From Halomonas sp. ALS9 (GTDB lineage Bacteria > Pseudomonadota > Gammaproteobacteria > Pseudomonadales > Halomonadaceae), in the NCBI RefSeq assembly GCF_001651035.1, contig NZ_LXRG01000163.1, forward strand, positions 1-64,000: a stretch of DNA of 64,000 nucleotides, given 5' to 3'. Made by a program: the position numbers and the translations under genes. Shown one piece after another: positions 33,465 to 41,905 of the stretch. The notes below the pieces were generated by a model that made no database searches, was not told where the DNA came from, and saw only the letters and a program-made list of their open reading frames with translations. Positions within the stretch are counted from its first letter, which is position 1. Each line of letters begins with the position of its first letter.

Positions 33465-34817
33465 TTAACGTAACGACAGAGCGCCTGCGCCTACGTCATC
33501 ACCCACCGCGTCGCGGTAGGCTTTGGCCTCTTCTGCTTCGGTGGCATCGCTAAAGCGCACCAGCAACACACAAGAGGCCAGAACCAGTACGGTGAGGCCT
33601 AGATAGAACAGGCCTTGTTGGTAGGTCAGGCTTTCGCTGCGGAATAGAAAAGCAGCGCCCACTGCGCCTACATTACCGCCAGCGCCCACAATGCCCGCAA
33701 CGGCTCCCAAGGCTTTTTTATTGATAAACGGTACAACACCGTAGGTAGCGCCCTCTGCCATCTGCACAAACAGGCTGAACACCAGCATAATGCCTATTGC
33801 GAGGCTGAGTACGTGCATCTGCGAGAACGCCACCAAGGCAATACCTTCGCAAACCAAGGCTATAAACAACCAGCGAACGCGGCCTTTTAACCCCCCATTT
33901 TTGGCGAAGAGATCCGAGAAAACGCCGCCTAGGGTGCGCGCAAAAATATTCATTAACCCGAATAAACCAGCGATCAAACCCGCGGTAGCCAGGGTGAGAT
34001 CAAACTTATCGAAGAAGTAGATGGCGGCAATATTGTTGATCGTCAACTCCACGCCAAAGCAGAGGCCGTAGACGACGAACAGTGCCCACACACGGATATC
34101 CTTGGCGGCGGTTAGAAAGCTTTGCGCTGCGCCGTTCTCACCCGTGGCTTCAGGCAGTTCGCCACGTGCACGCAGTTCGCTGAAATTACCGTTGGGTGCA
34201 TCCTGGGTGAAAAACCAGTAACCAATACCAGTAAAGAACATCACGACGCCCGGTACCATCATCGCCAAGCGCCAGCCAAAGGCTTCGTTAACGCCCAGCA
34301 TCAGCATGCCAGAGAAGATCAGCGGCATCAGAATTTGTGTGGTGCCACCCCCTAAGTTGCCCCAACCTGCGCTGGTAGCGTTGGCGGTACCCACCACGTT
34401 GGGGGCAAACATCATCGAGGTGTGGTACTGGGTAATGACAAAGGAGGCGCCAATCGCCCCTATGGCTAAGCGTGCCAATAGAAAGGTTTCAAAACTGTCG
34501 GCTAAGCCAATGCCCATCACCGGGATAGCGCCTAGTAACAGTAGTCCTGTATAGGTTTTACGCGGGCCAATGCGGTCGCACAGTACGCCAATGGCAAGGC
34601 GCACAATAACGGTAATCGCCACCGAAGCAATAATCGTATTGCCGATTTGAGTTTGTGTCAGCGAAAGATCTTCACGAACAATCGCCATGAGGGGGGCGAT
34701 GCCGAACCAGCCAAAGAAACAGATATGAAACGCGAACCATGAGAAGTGGAAAGCGCGCATTTGCGGGGTCGAGAAATTAAATAACCGAATGCGGTTGGCT
34801 TTGTTGCGTATGTCCAT
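33465..34817 (-). CDS. Nitrate/nitrite transporter, major facilitator NNP family (NarK/NasA type)
   Basis: A 450-residue, 12-helix MFS protein. The nitrate signature region is GWGNLGGGTTQILMPLIF in the first half and AVAGIVGAGGNVGAVGAAFLF in the second, both G-rich as in NarK helices 5 and 11, with substrate Arg residues expected nearby (GPRKTYTG). It imports nitrate for assimilation or exchanges nitrate for nitrite. The ATG at 34817 has no strong ribosome site (GAGGCCATCCC). Long 5' leader with regulatory hairpins; nasR follows. Confidence 0.92.
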   Translation of the reverse strand: MDIRNKANRIRLFNFSTPQMRAFHFSWFAFHICFFGWFGIAPLMAIVREDLSLTQTQIGNTIIASVAITVIVRLAIGVLCDRIGPRKTYTGLLLLGAIPVMGIGLADSFETFLLARLAIGAIGASFVITQYHTSMMFAPNVVGTANATSAGWGNLGGGTTQILMPLIFSGMLMLGVNEAFGWRLAMMVPGVVMFFTGIGYWFFTQDAPNGNFSELRARGELPEATGENGAAQSFLTAAKDIRVWALFVVYGLCFGVELTINNIAAIYFFDKFDLTLATAGLIAGLFGLMNIFARTLGGVFSDLFAKNGGLKGRVRWLFIALVCEGIALVAFSQMHVLSLAIGIMLVFSLFVQMAEGATYGVVPFINKKALGAVAGIVGAGGNVGAVGAAFLFRSESLTYQQGLFYLGLTVLVLASCVLLVRFSDATEAEEAKAYRDAVGDDVGAGALSLR

Positions 34818-34837
34818 GGGATGGCCTCACGGGGCAT

Positions 34838-34887
34838 AAAACGAGTTGATCGCTACGCAACGCAAAACGAGTTAGCGCGTTACGCAA
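34838..34887. repeat. Direct repeat in the transporter leader
   Basis: Two similar 23-24 base units (34838-34860 and 34864-34887) each begin AAAACGAGTT and end TACGCAA on the plus strand. In the minus-strand transcript each unit ends AACTCGTTTT. They lie between the ANTAR hairpins and the start codon; CGTAACGC of one unit can pair with GCGTTGCG of the other. A terminator function is possible but the T-run is not directly behind the stem. Confidence 0.55.
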
Positions 34888-34905
34888 ACAATTGACGAGA
34901 ACATG

Positions 34906-34980
34906 CCTTCACCGTTGAAGGTCAGGTTCGACGCACTCGTACCCAGTTGGGCCTGGTCCACGCCTACCACCACTGGTAGG
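34906..34980 (-). promoter_or_regulatory. Candidate two-hairpin ANTAR (NasR) target RNA
   Basis: In the minus-strand leader of the nitrate transporter, P1 (34980-34963) is CCTACC-AGTGGT-GGTAGG and P2 (34921-34906) is CCTTC-AACGGT-GAAGG. Both loops are hexanucleotides with A at position 1 and G at position 4 (ANNGGT), the known recognition pattern for ANTAR proteins. The linker is 41 bases. P2 can be extended outward by GAAC/GTTC. P2 ends 88 bases before the ATG. The gene for an ANTAR protein is immediately downstream, which makes the assignment strong. A clear intrinsic terminator after P2 is not seen. Confidence 0.72.
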
Positions 34981-34985
34981 AGTTA

Positions 34986-35001
34986 TGCAGGTAGTTTGCC
35001 A
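34986..35001 (-). promoter_or_regulatory. Sigma-54-like promoter element before the nitrate transporter
   Basis: TGGCAAACTACCTGCA on the minus strand has GG and GC dinucleotides at exactly the -24/-12 spacing of sigma-54 promoters (consensus TGGCACNNNNNTTGCA-type). Nitrogen-regulated nas operons use such promoters. However its expected start point (about 34975) falls inside the 5' arm of hairpin P1, so either the start is shifted or one of the two assignments is wrong. Confidence 0.45.
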
Positions 35002-35172
35002 GTTGAATGTTTGTTGCTAAAAATCAGCATGTTAATTTATTTTTGCTGCGCGTGTGAGCGATGAGTGATCAAGGCTATGCTGCATGATTGGGCATGCAGT
35101 GCCGCATTTTGCGGCATCTTGGTGCTAGAAGAGTTCTGAAAGAAGAGCTTTAAACGTAGTGGGCGTCGCCTG
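35002..35172. other. Upstream region of the nitrate transporter
   Basis: No gene. It holds two small palindromes: TGCCGCA-TTT-TGCGGCA (35100-35116) and CATGATTGGGCATG flanked by CTGCATG/CATGCAG (about 35080-35099). These could be enhancer sites for an NtrC-type activator or the 3' hairpin of the patatin gene, whose minus-strand stop is at 35173. The pattern is not a precise NtrC consensus. Confidence 0.4.
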
Positions 35173-36192
35173 CTATTCATGCAAATAGACGGCGTCTATA
35201 TCAAGCGTAGAGTAGCTGCCGATGGCATCGAAATGCTCGCTTAGCCAGCGCTCGGCGGCTGCTTGGCCCTGTTCACATAGATGGCATAGAAAAGCCCACT
35301 CGGAATTGGATTTGCTGGACACTGAGAGCCCTTCCAGCGCCTGCTCACCGCTGATGCGGTGGAACAACGCTTGTTGGTAGCTGTTTTTAATACCTTGCTC
35401 ATCAAGGGCGTGCTTAAGTAGTGCGATCATGCGGATCTCTTTAATCAGCGCTGAATTAAAGGTGATTTCGTTAAGACGGTTCATAATCGCCGACGCTGAG
35501 GTGGGGACTTCATTGCGGCTAATAGGGTTGATTTGTATCAGCAGAATATCTCGCGCGCTGCACTCTTCCATGAGGGGGAACAGCGCTGGATTTCCCATAT
35601 AGCCGCCATCCCAATACGCTTCGCCGTCGATCTCCACCGCTTGGAACATAAAGGGTAAGCAGGCGGAGGCCATCACGGCGTCAACGCTCATCTCTTCGCG
35701 GCGGAATACGCGCTGTTTGCCCGTGCGTACATTAGTGGCCGCTACAAACAGCTTGAGCTGCTGGCATTTTCTCACCCGCTCGAAATCGATATGACTGGCG
35801 ACGATATCGCGCAGCGGATTGATGTTGAGTGGGTTGAGTTGGTAGGGGGAGACCACACGGCTTAACAGATCCATGGCAATAAAGCCGGGCGAGTGATCGA
35901 GGCTCCAGTTGCCGGTTAATATATCCATGGGGGAGCGGCGGATGGGGCTGGCCATGCCCGCACGACTCACCGCTTGCCAAAAATCGTGGAGTGCTTGCCG
36001 AGCGGTTGCTTTATCACCTCGTGTCAGCGCATCGGCCATCACCACGCCGTTCATCGCTCCGGCGCTGGTACCGCTGATACCCTCAATTTCAATACGATCA
36101 TCGGCCAGTAGGCGATCAATGACCCCCCAGGTATAGGCTCCATGAGCGCCGCCGCCTTGTAACGCGAGGTCTAGCTTTTTGACCTGTGCCAT
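35173..36192 (-). CDS. Patatin-like phospholipase
   Basis: A 339-residue lipid acyl hydrolase. The oxyanion loop GGGAHG is at 13-18, nucleophile Ser43 in GTSAG (41-45), and the catalytic Asp195 in WDGGYMGN, so the Ser-Asp dyad is intact. No signal peptide is seen. Bacterial members deacylate phospholipids, sometimes as effectors or in membrane remodelling; the substrate here is unknown. It is a single gene; its neighbours on either side are unrelated. Confidence 0.93.
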   Translation of the reverse strand: MAQVKKLDLALQGGGAHGAYTWGVIDRLLADDRIEIEGISGTSAGAMNGVVMADALTRGDKATARQALHDFWQAVSRAGMASPIRRSPMDILTGNWSLDHSPGFIAMDLLSRVVSPYQLNPLNINPLRDIVASHIDFERVRKCQQLKLFVAATNVRTGKQRVFRREEMSVDAVMASACLPFMFQAVEIDGEAYWDGGYMGNPALFPLMEECSARDILLIQINPISRNEVPTSASAIMNRLNEITFNSALIKEIRMIALLKHALDEQGIKNSYQQALFHRISGEQALEGLSVSSKSNSEWAFLCHLCEQGQAAAERWLSEHFDAIGSYSTLDIDAVYLHE

Positions 36193-36303
36193 ATGCTTTT
36201 TCCTATTGTCACTGGTGGGGAGAGTGATTGCAGTAGAAACAGCATGGCATAGGCAGCGAGAGAAGACGAAAGGCTATTTAGCGGGCAGCTCTACGATGGG
36301 CGC

Positions 36304-37428
36304 TTAAGGCGCCCCTGCTAACGGGGAGCGATGGCTGGTTGAGTAGGGCGCCTCAAACATGGCGTGTTCCATGAGGTTGTCCAACTGCAGAGCGAGCTGC
36401 TGGCTGGCTTCTTCCATGACGCCTAAAGCGGCCAGTTGGCCATTGCGGTCACCCAGGCGGGCAAACTTGAGTGCTTCAGCGCCGCTGTCGTGCATACGAC
36501 GATGGGGCGCCGTCAGCGCTCGATAAGCATCGGTGCGTGCATAGCGTTGGTAACCTTCACCCTGCTGATGCCAGCGGCCTAAACGGCACTGGTGATGATC
36601 TTCTAGCGGGGTATCTGTATTGGCAGACAGTAACTGCTTATAAAGCCGGCATTTCCATACTGCATGATCAAGCTTGGCGGAGTGTAAAAATGCAGCGGTA
36701 GCGCTGTGATGGATGACTTTGTGCATATGCTGGGTTTGATCAGCGAGCTGATGCAATGCCAGTTTGGCTGTTTGCGCCGAGAGGGCAATCTCATCATCGA
36801 CCAAACGCTTTTTTACCACGGCTTGTGAGTGCTCTCTTACCTGGCTATTCACTTGCTCCATCAGCAGGCTGAGTTGGTGGCTCAATTGATGCATCGTAAG
36901 TGCTAAGCGGTGAACGTCATCAGCAATGGCTGCCAGCCCCGGCGATGGCTGGGTGGCGGCGTCAGCGCTGCCCAGCAGGCCCTGGCTATGGGCCGTTTCG
37001 AGCGCTGTACTAACCGCTAACGCTTGGGCGTGGCCCGCACTGCGCGCAAGCGCGACCTGCAATTGGCTTAGGGCGTGTAAGGTTTTGGCCAGTACTAACG
37101 GGGGTAACGCTTCGGCATGCTCGGTGTCGCGGCAACGCTGATCAAGGCTATTGACCGCTTGTTCAGCGGCAGCAATTAAATTATTCGTCTCCGTCAGAGT
37201 GGCACGCTCGCCGGCAAGCTGGTCAGCGTACTCTTGAATACCGCTATTCAGAGAAGCCAGCATATCGGCTCCTCTCGCTTGCAGCATGCCGATAGAGTGT
37301 GCCGGTTTCACCAGGCTTAACAAGCGGCAGCTGGGAGAAGGGGTGGCAGCGACAAGCTGAGCGCGTAAGTCGGCGACTTCCTGTTCCAGGCGACGAATTT
37401 TTTGATACGGGTGCATAAAGGTGAACAT
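36304..37428 (-). CDS. Soluble CZB (chemoreceptor zinc-binding) domain protein
   Basis: A 374-residue protein beginning with a coiled coil (YQKIRRLEQEVADLRAQL), followed by a long helical region resembling a degenerate receptor signalling domain, and a C-terminal CZB domain (about 265-365). The CZB zinc pattern is seen as KLDHAVWKCRLYK, then HHQCRLGRWHQQG, then PHRRMHDSGAEALKFA (His, Cys, His, His). No membrane helix is visible. In family members zinc release by HOCl or low zinc changes receptor or cyclase output; here no output domain with an intact tip sequence is present. The ATG at 37428 is preferred over a TTG nine codons upstream. Confidence 0.8.
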   Translation of the reverse strand: MFTFMHPYQKIRRLEQEVADLRAQLVAATPSPSCRLLSLVKPAHSIGMLQARGADMLASLNSGIQEYADQLAGERATLTETNNLIAAAEQAVNSLDQRCRDTEHAEALPPLVLAKTLHALSQLQVALARSAGHAQALAVSTALETAHSQGLLGSADAATQPSPGLAAIADDVHRLALTMHQLSHQLSLLMEQVNSQVREHSQAVVKKRLVDDEIALSAQTAKLALHQLADQTQHMHKVIHHSATAAFLHSAKLDHAVWKCRLYKQLLSANTDTPLEDHHQCRLGRWHQQGEGYQRYARTDAYRALTAPHRRMHDSGAEALKFARLGDRNGQLAALGVMEEASQQLALQLDNLMEHAMFEAPYSTSHRSPLAGAP

Positions 37429-37598
37429 GGCAGAGACACCTACGGCAGATAGCAACGCTTTGTGTTAATTTGTCACGAAGTATTGCAGAGGGTTCCCCGG
37501 TGCGCCTGATTTAGCTGCCGTAAATGATGAAAATGAGCTATTGAATGACTGCAAGGCTGAGGCTGTTAACGCTCACGCTTATTATAAAGCCCGTACAA

Positions 37599-38321
37599 TT
37601 AGCGCTGGGCAAGCTGTGCCGCGACGCCCGTGCAGCCTAGAAACGCCGAAGTGGCAAGCCACTCTGCATCGGGATAATAAGCGAACACATACTGATCCTC
37701 TTTTAGACTATCAATCAGCGGGTAAGTCACATCTTCACGTACCGCCGGGCAGCCATGGCTGCGCCCGAGTCTTCCCGTTTGGGCGATAAACTCGTTGCTC
37801 ACATAGTCAGCGCCGTGAATAACAATAGCGCGCTCGAACGCCAAGTCATTGACGTTGGGTTCCAGCCCTTCCAGGCGTAGCGAATAGCCGTTACGACCAT
37901 AATAGCTGTTCATGGTACGAAACAGGCCAATACTGGATTGGTGACTGTCGGGTGTATTGGAAAACGTCTCGGCCTGGGCGTCACCGGAGCCTTGACCGTG
38001 GGAGACCAGCTCTTCGAAGAGTAGCTTATGCTGGCGCAAATCAAACACCCATAGGCGCGGCTCGGTAGACGGCAGTGAGTAATCGATCACCGCTAAACGC
38101 TCGGCATTAGGTTCGGCACAATTAAGGGCTTGAGCGGCTAAGCGTAGTGCGTCGGGTGATGCCTGGGGGGCGAGCTGCTGCAACTGGTGGTTTAAAGGCA
38201 AGACGCCGGAAGGTGGTGTTGAAGCAACCTGGGCAAAAAAGCTGGCGGCGTGCAGGGGTAATGTAAATAATGTTAAAGGCAGTGAAAACAGTAATGTGAC
38301 AAGATGTAAGCGAAGCATCAT
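37599..38321 (-). CDS. Exported murein L,D-transpeptidase catalytic-domain protein
   Basis: A 240-residue protein with a signal peptide ending near LHAAS (about residue 26). The catalytic domain (about 65-220) ends in the YkuD-type active site: the upstream His in VIHGADYVS and the nucleophile Cys191 in GRSHGCPAVRED. Such enzymes cut or form 3-3 crosslinks in peptidoglycan or attach lipoproteins. It is divergent from a second, larger L,D-transpeptidase, with 127 bases between the starts. Confidence 0.88.
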   Translation of the reverse strand: MMLRLHLVTLLFSLPLTLFTLPLHAASFFAQVASTPPSGVLPLNHQLQQLAPQASPDALRLAAQALNCAEPNAERLAVIDYSLPSTEPRLWVFDLRQHKLLFEELVSHGQGSGDAQAETFSNTPDSHQSSIGLFRTMNSYYGRNGYSLRLEGLEPNVNDLAFERAIVIHGADYVSNEFIAQTGRLGRSHGCPAVREDVTYPLIDSLKEDQYVFAYYPDAEWLATSAFLGCTGVAAQLAQR

Positions 38322-38448
38322 AAAAATCGATCCTGCTAATAATATCAGTCATGATGAGTAGCCGACTAAGATAAAAGCTAATATAAAAGCGCTGGTCGGC
38401 GGTATGGAATATTTATGTCGGGAACTATAGTAACGCAAGGAGAGGGCG

Positions 38449-40083
38449 ATGAACGAGATACAGCCACTAAGACGATGGGCGATAGGGGTCGCTCTAGTTT
38501 TAACGCTTACCCACAGCCCTATAGGCATTAGCAAATCATATGCAGATTCAGCGTCGTTGCAACAGGCGTTAGCCCAGCAGTTAAGCACGGTGGACGCGCA
38601 CCGGCTACCCATTGCTGAGTTTTATCAACTGCGCGATGGCCAGCCCGCCTGGCAGAGTGCGGTGGCGGTTGAATCATTGGTCGCAGCGTTAAATAGCTTG
38701 GAAACCGACGGTCTGGCACCCGAAGATTACCGCGCTGACACGCTGCTCAATGAGTTTGAGCGCAGTCAAGCAGGCGGTGAAGCCACCCAGGCCTCCTTCG
38801 ATATTAAAGCGACAGCATCGCTGCTGCTGGCGCTGGATCATTTAGAGCGCGGCAAGGTGAATCCGCGTGATGTCGAGTCCCAGTGGGATGTGCCGCGCCC
38901 TGAACGTGGCTACTCGCTGCTGCGGGTTGTGCATGCTATCGATGACCGTGCGCTTGAAAACGCCATGGCGTTGGCCCGGCCCTCATCCGCTGAATATCAG
39001 CAGTTGCGCGATGCTTTGAAGCAGCATTATCAGTTGGCTAACCTGGGCAGCGTACCCTATCTAGCGGCGCGGGATGAGTCGCTGCGGCCAGGCGACGAAG
39101 CCGACGATGTGAATGTGTTACGCCAACGTTTAGCGCTGTGGGGAGAGGCTGGTTTACAGGTGGCCGACAGCAGTGCTTATCCAATGATTGGCGTGCAGGC
39201 GGCATCTAATCGCCGCACCTATGATGCGCCGCTAGAAGCCGCTGTAAGACGTTTTCAACGCCGCCATCTACTGCAGGAAGATGGCGTGGTGGGCGAACAA
39301 ACCCGCCTGGCGTTGAATACCCCGGTGGCGGCGCGAATCGACCAACTGCGGGTCAATTTAGAGCGCGCGCGGTGGATTCGTCCGATGCAGTCTGCCGAGC
39401 CTCGGGTATGGGTCGATATTGCGGGCTATCGGATGCACTACGTGCGCCCTAACGGCCAGCATTGGGATGCCCGAGTGGTGGTGGGGTCATCGCGCCGTGA
39501 AACGCCCATTATCCATTCCACGATCAGCCATTTAACCATTAACCCTTCCTGGACGATCCCGCCAACCATTATGCGCGAGGATGTGTTACCCCAGGTGCGT
39601 GCCGATATCGATTATTTGACGCGTAAAAACATTCAGGTGATTAGTCTGTCGGGTGAGCAATTGGTTGCTGAGGAGGTTGATTGGCAGCGCCCCGGTGGCG
39701 TTATGTTGCGCCAAGTGGCTGGCGCGGGTAACCCGCTAGGCCGTGTCGTGGTGCGGTTTCCCAACGATGACATGATCTATTTGCACGATACCCCCGCGCG
39801 GGGTTTATTCCAGCGTGAACAGCGCGCGCTCAGCTCGGGCTGTATTCGGGTTGAAGGCGTGGCTGAACTAGCACAAATGCTGTTGCAAGACACCGGCAGT
39901 CGTTACCAAATGAGTACGCTGTTAAATGGGGGAAGTGATCGCAATGTGAGCTTAACCCAGCGTATTCCTATTGCGCTGCACTATTTAACCGCATGGCCGA
40001 ATGCCCAGGGTGAGGTGGAGTTTAGACCTGATATCTACCGCCGTGATGCAGCGCTACTAGCTGCATTGCAGCGCCCAGTGTAA
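38449..40083 (+). CDS. L,D-transpeptidase, YcbB/LdtD type
   Basis: A 544-residue periplasmic enzyme. A signal-like N-terminus (about 1-30), a helical scaffold domain, a peptidoglycan-binding domain (about 220-290; VNVLRQRLALWGE, AVRRFQRRHLLQEDGVVGEQT), and the catalytic YkuD domain (about 320-485) with MIYLHDTPARGLFQ and nucleophile Cys465 in LSSGCIRVEG. E. coli YcbB makes 3-3 crosslinks and gives beta-lactam tolerance. The ribosome site AAGGAG is eight to ten bases before the ATG. A shared terminator separates it from the convergent M23 endopeptidase gene. Confidence 0.93.
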   Translation: MNEIQPLRRWAIGVALVLTLTHSPIGISKSYADSASLQQALAQQLSTVDAHRLPIAEFYQLRDGQPAWQSAVAVESLVAALNSLETDGLAPEDYRADTLLNEFERSQAGGEATQASFDIKATASLLLALDHLERGKVNPRDVESQWDVPRPERGYSLLRVVHAIDDRALENAMALARPSSAEYQQLRDALKQHYQLANLGSVPYLAARDESLRPGDEADDVNVLRQRLALWGEAGLQVADSSAYPMIGVQAASNRRTYDAPLEAAVRRFQRRHLLQEDGVVGEQTRLALNTPVAARIDQLRVNLERARWIRPMQSAEPRVWVDIAGYRMHYVRPNGQHWDARVVVGSSRRETPIIHSTISHLTINPSWTIPPTIMREDVLPQVRADIDYLTRKNIQVISLSGEQLVAEEVDWQRPGGVMLRQVAGAGNPLGRVVVRFPNDDMIYLHDTPARGLFQREQRALSSGCIRVEGVAELAQMLLQDTGSRYQMSTLLNGGSDRNVSLTQRIPIALHYLTAWPNAQGEVEFRPDIYRRDAALLAALQRPV

Positions 40084-40114
40084 GGTCGAGTATTTAAAGA
40101 ATAATGCACACCAA

Positions 40115-40150
40115 CGAAAAACACCGCCTAGTTGAAGGCGGTGTTTTTCG
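40115..40150. terminator. Bidirectional terminator
   Basis: A perfect 15-bp stem CGAAAAACACCGCCT/AGGCGGTGTTTTTCG with a six-base loop lies between the convergent L,D-transpeptidase and M23 peptidase genes. The A-run and T-run flank both sides, so it can stop transcription from either direction. Confidence 0.93.
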
Positions 40151-40180
40151 TATAAGCATTCGTTACTGGATAGCGAAGCG

Positions 40181-41905
40181 CTAGTCGTCGCTTTCCTGCT
40201 GATAGTTAGCCACGCTAACTGGCCCTGTTTCGCCGCTTTCCAGTGTGGCGAGTATCGGCGCGGCTTGGTTCTGAAACGCAATAAGCGTGTCGCCGCTCAA
40301 ACTGGTGTTTTCGGGTAGCGGAACGGTCATCGCATTCACCGGTGAGTTGTTAACGATGACTTCATAGTGTAGATGAGGGCCGGTGCTGCGGCCTGTGTTG
40401 CCTGACAGTGCAATACGCTCGCCCATCGTTACACGTTCGCCTTGCGCTACCAGCGGCCGGGAGAGGTGCAGGTAGCGCGTCCGGTAGCCATTGTCGTGGC
40501 GGATGACGACATAACGACCAGCAGCGTGATGGTTGCTCACGCGCTCAACGACGCCATTGGCGGGAGCCGTTACCGGTGTGCCAATAGGCATGGCAAAATC
40601 GGTGCCATTATGGGGGCTGATGCGACCAGTGACCGGGTGCTTACGACGTGGATTGAAGCTGGAGCTTAACCGATAGTTGCCTTCAAACGGGTGACGGGCA
40701 AAGGCCGGATCCAGACTTCCTCCCTCAGGCGTATAGAAATTATCGTCGTTGGCATTGCGCACAACGGTTAAATCCATGCGCTCGCCGTCGTATTGCACCG
40801 CGAGAACGCGAGAATCAAGCGTTTCCCCGTCGATCATGTCTGATTCGACTAGCACCTGGAAGCGATCGCCGCGGCGGCTGTCACGCCTGAAATCGAGTTT
40901 CTTCTCAAGCAGCTTCGTCAATTCCGTTACCGAGCCGCTGTTCAAACCAGTCGCCTGAGCGGAGCGCGCAAAACTACCGCTGACGCTACCTGCATAGAGG
41001 CGCTGAACCGGTTCGCCCTGACGTTCTATGGTGGTGATGGCGAAGTGATCTGCATCCTTCTCCAACAATATGCCATCGCGGGTGTTTTTCATCATTCGCA
41101 GCGATAACAAGCGGCCATCTTCATCCAGCTGATAATCAAAACTGTGACCGGCGCGCCAATTAGTTAGCATGCGCTGATCGGGTAGATCTTCAAGCAGTGC
41201 CATCACTTCGCTGTAGCCCAGGCCTAATTCATTCTGCGCCAGCACGGCGAAGGTTTCGCCAGATTCGACAATGTGTGTTTGCCACTCAGGCACAAACGGC
41301 TCTTCAGCTGCCAGCTCTAAATCCAGAAACGAGATATCATCGAATAGCTCAATGCCGTAGTCCTCATAAGAGGTGGCGTCGGCTATTTCAACGGAGGAGG
41401 AGTCATCTACATCAAGCATGCCACTTGCTAGTGTGCCCAGCACAATGGCCATGTGCAGAGCGCCATCATCAATGCTGCTGTTGCCTAGCGCTAAAGTATT
41501 AAGCGTTGGCGCGTCACCAAGAGATGCAGCTTTCAATACCGTGACATCTCCACCTGGGGCGGGTTGGCTTGCCATACCAGCTTCCGCATTGGCAATGACG
41601 TCAAGGTCAACGATTTCGGTAGCTGTAAGCTCACTAAGGGGAATATTTTCACGAGTGGCGTCGAGGGCACGCGAGGCGCGGTCGATCGCTTCTGCCACCG
41701 GAGTGCGTTCTTGACGCAGGGAGGGAACGCCCGGAGTAGAATCACTTGGAAGCGGTACCAGCACGCTTTCAAGCGGTGTGTGCAGTTGATTTAAGTCTTG
41801 GTATGTCGTCAGTAATTTTTGTGTGCCCAGCACTGTGACCATTGTGGCCACGGGTAACAGTAATAATTTATGCGTGCGAGGCAGCGAATGGAGGATTCGC
41901 AACAT
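40181..41905 (-). CDS. mepM: Peptidoglycan DD-metalloendopeptidase, M23 family (MepM-like)
   Basis: A 574-residue membrane-anchored or exported protein: a hydrophobic segment near 14-30, a long acidic linker, an OapA/LysM-like domain (about 210-290; HIVESGETFAVLAQNELGLGYSE), a middle domain, and the M23 zinc peptidase (about 410-525) with HNGTDFAMPIGTPV (His-x3-Asp) and HLHYEV (His-x-His). MepM cuts D-Ala-mDAP crosslinks so the sacculus can grow. The symbol rests on domain order. It faces the L,D-transpeptidase pair, forming a cell-wall remodelling group. Confidence 0.85.
   Translation of the reverse strand: MLRILHSLPRTHKLLLLPVATMVTVLGTQKLLTTYQDLNQLHTPLESVLVPLPSDSTPGVPSLRQERTPVAEAIDRASRALDATRENIPLSELTATEIVDLDVIANAEAGMASQPAPGGDVTVLKAASLGDAPTLNTLALGNSSIDDGALHMAIVLGTLASGMLDVDDSSSVEIADATSYEDYGIELFDDISFLDLELAAEEPFVPEWQTHIVESGETFAVLAQNELGLGYSEVMALLEDLPDQRMLTNWRAGHSFDYQLDEDGRLLSLRMMKNTRDGILLEKDADHFAITTIERQGEPVQRLYAGSVSGSFARSAQATGLNSGSVTELTKLLEKKLDFRRDSRRGDRFQVLVESDMIDGETLDSRVLAVQYDGERMDLTVVRNANDDNFYTPEGGSLDPAFARHPFEGNYRLSSSFNPRRKHPVTGRISPHNGTDFAMPIGTPVTAPANGVVERVSNHHAAGRYVVIRHDNGYRTRYLHLSRPLVAQGERVTMGERIALSGNTGRSTGPHLHYEVIVNNSPVNAMTVPLPENTSLSGDTLIAFQNQAAPILATLESGETGPVSVANYQQESDD

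Noticed and set aside
35080-35099. CTGCATG/CATGCAG palindrome as an NtrC enhancer or ANTAR hairpin
   Set aside because: The spacing is one base off the NtrC pattern and the loop CCCAAT does not have A1 and G4; the evidence is too weak to call.
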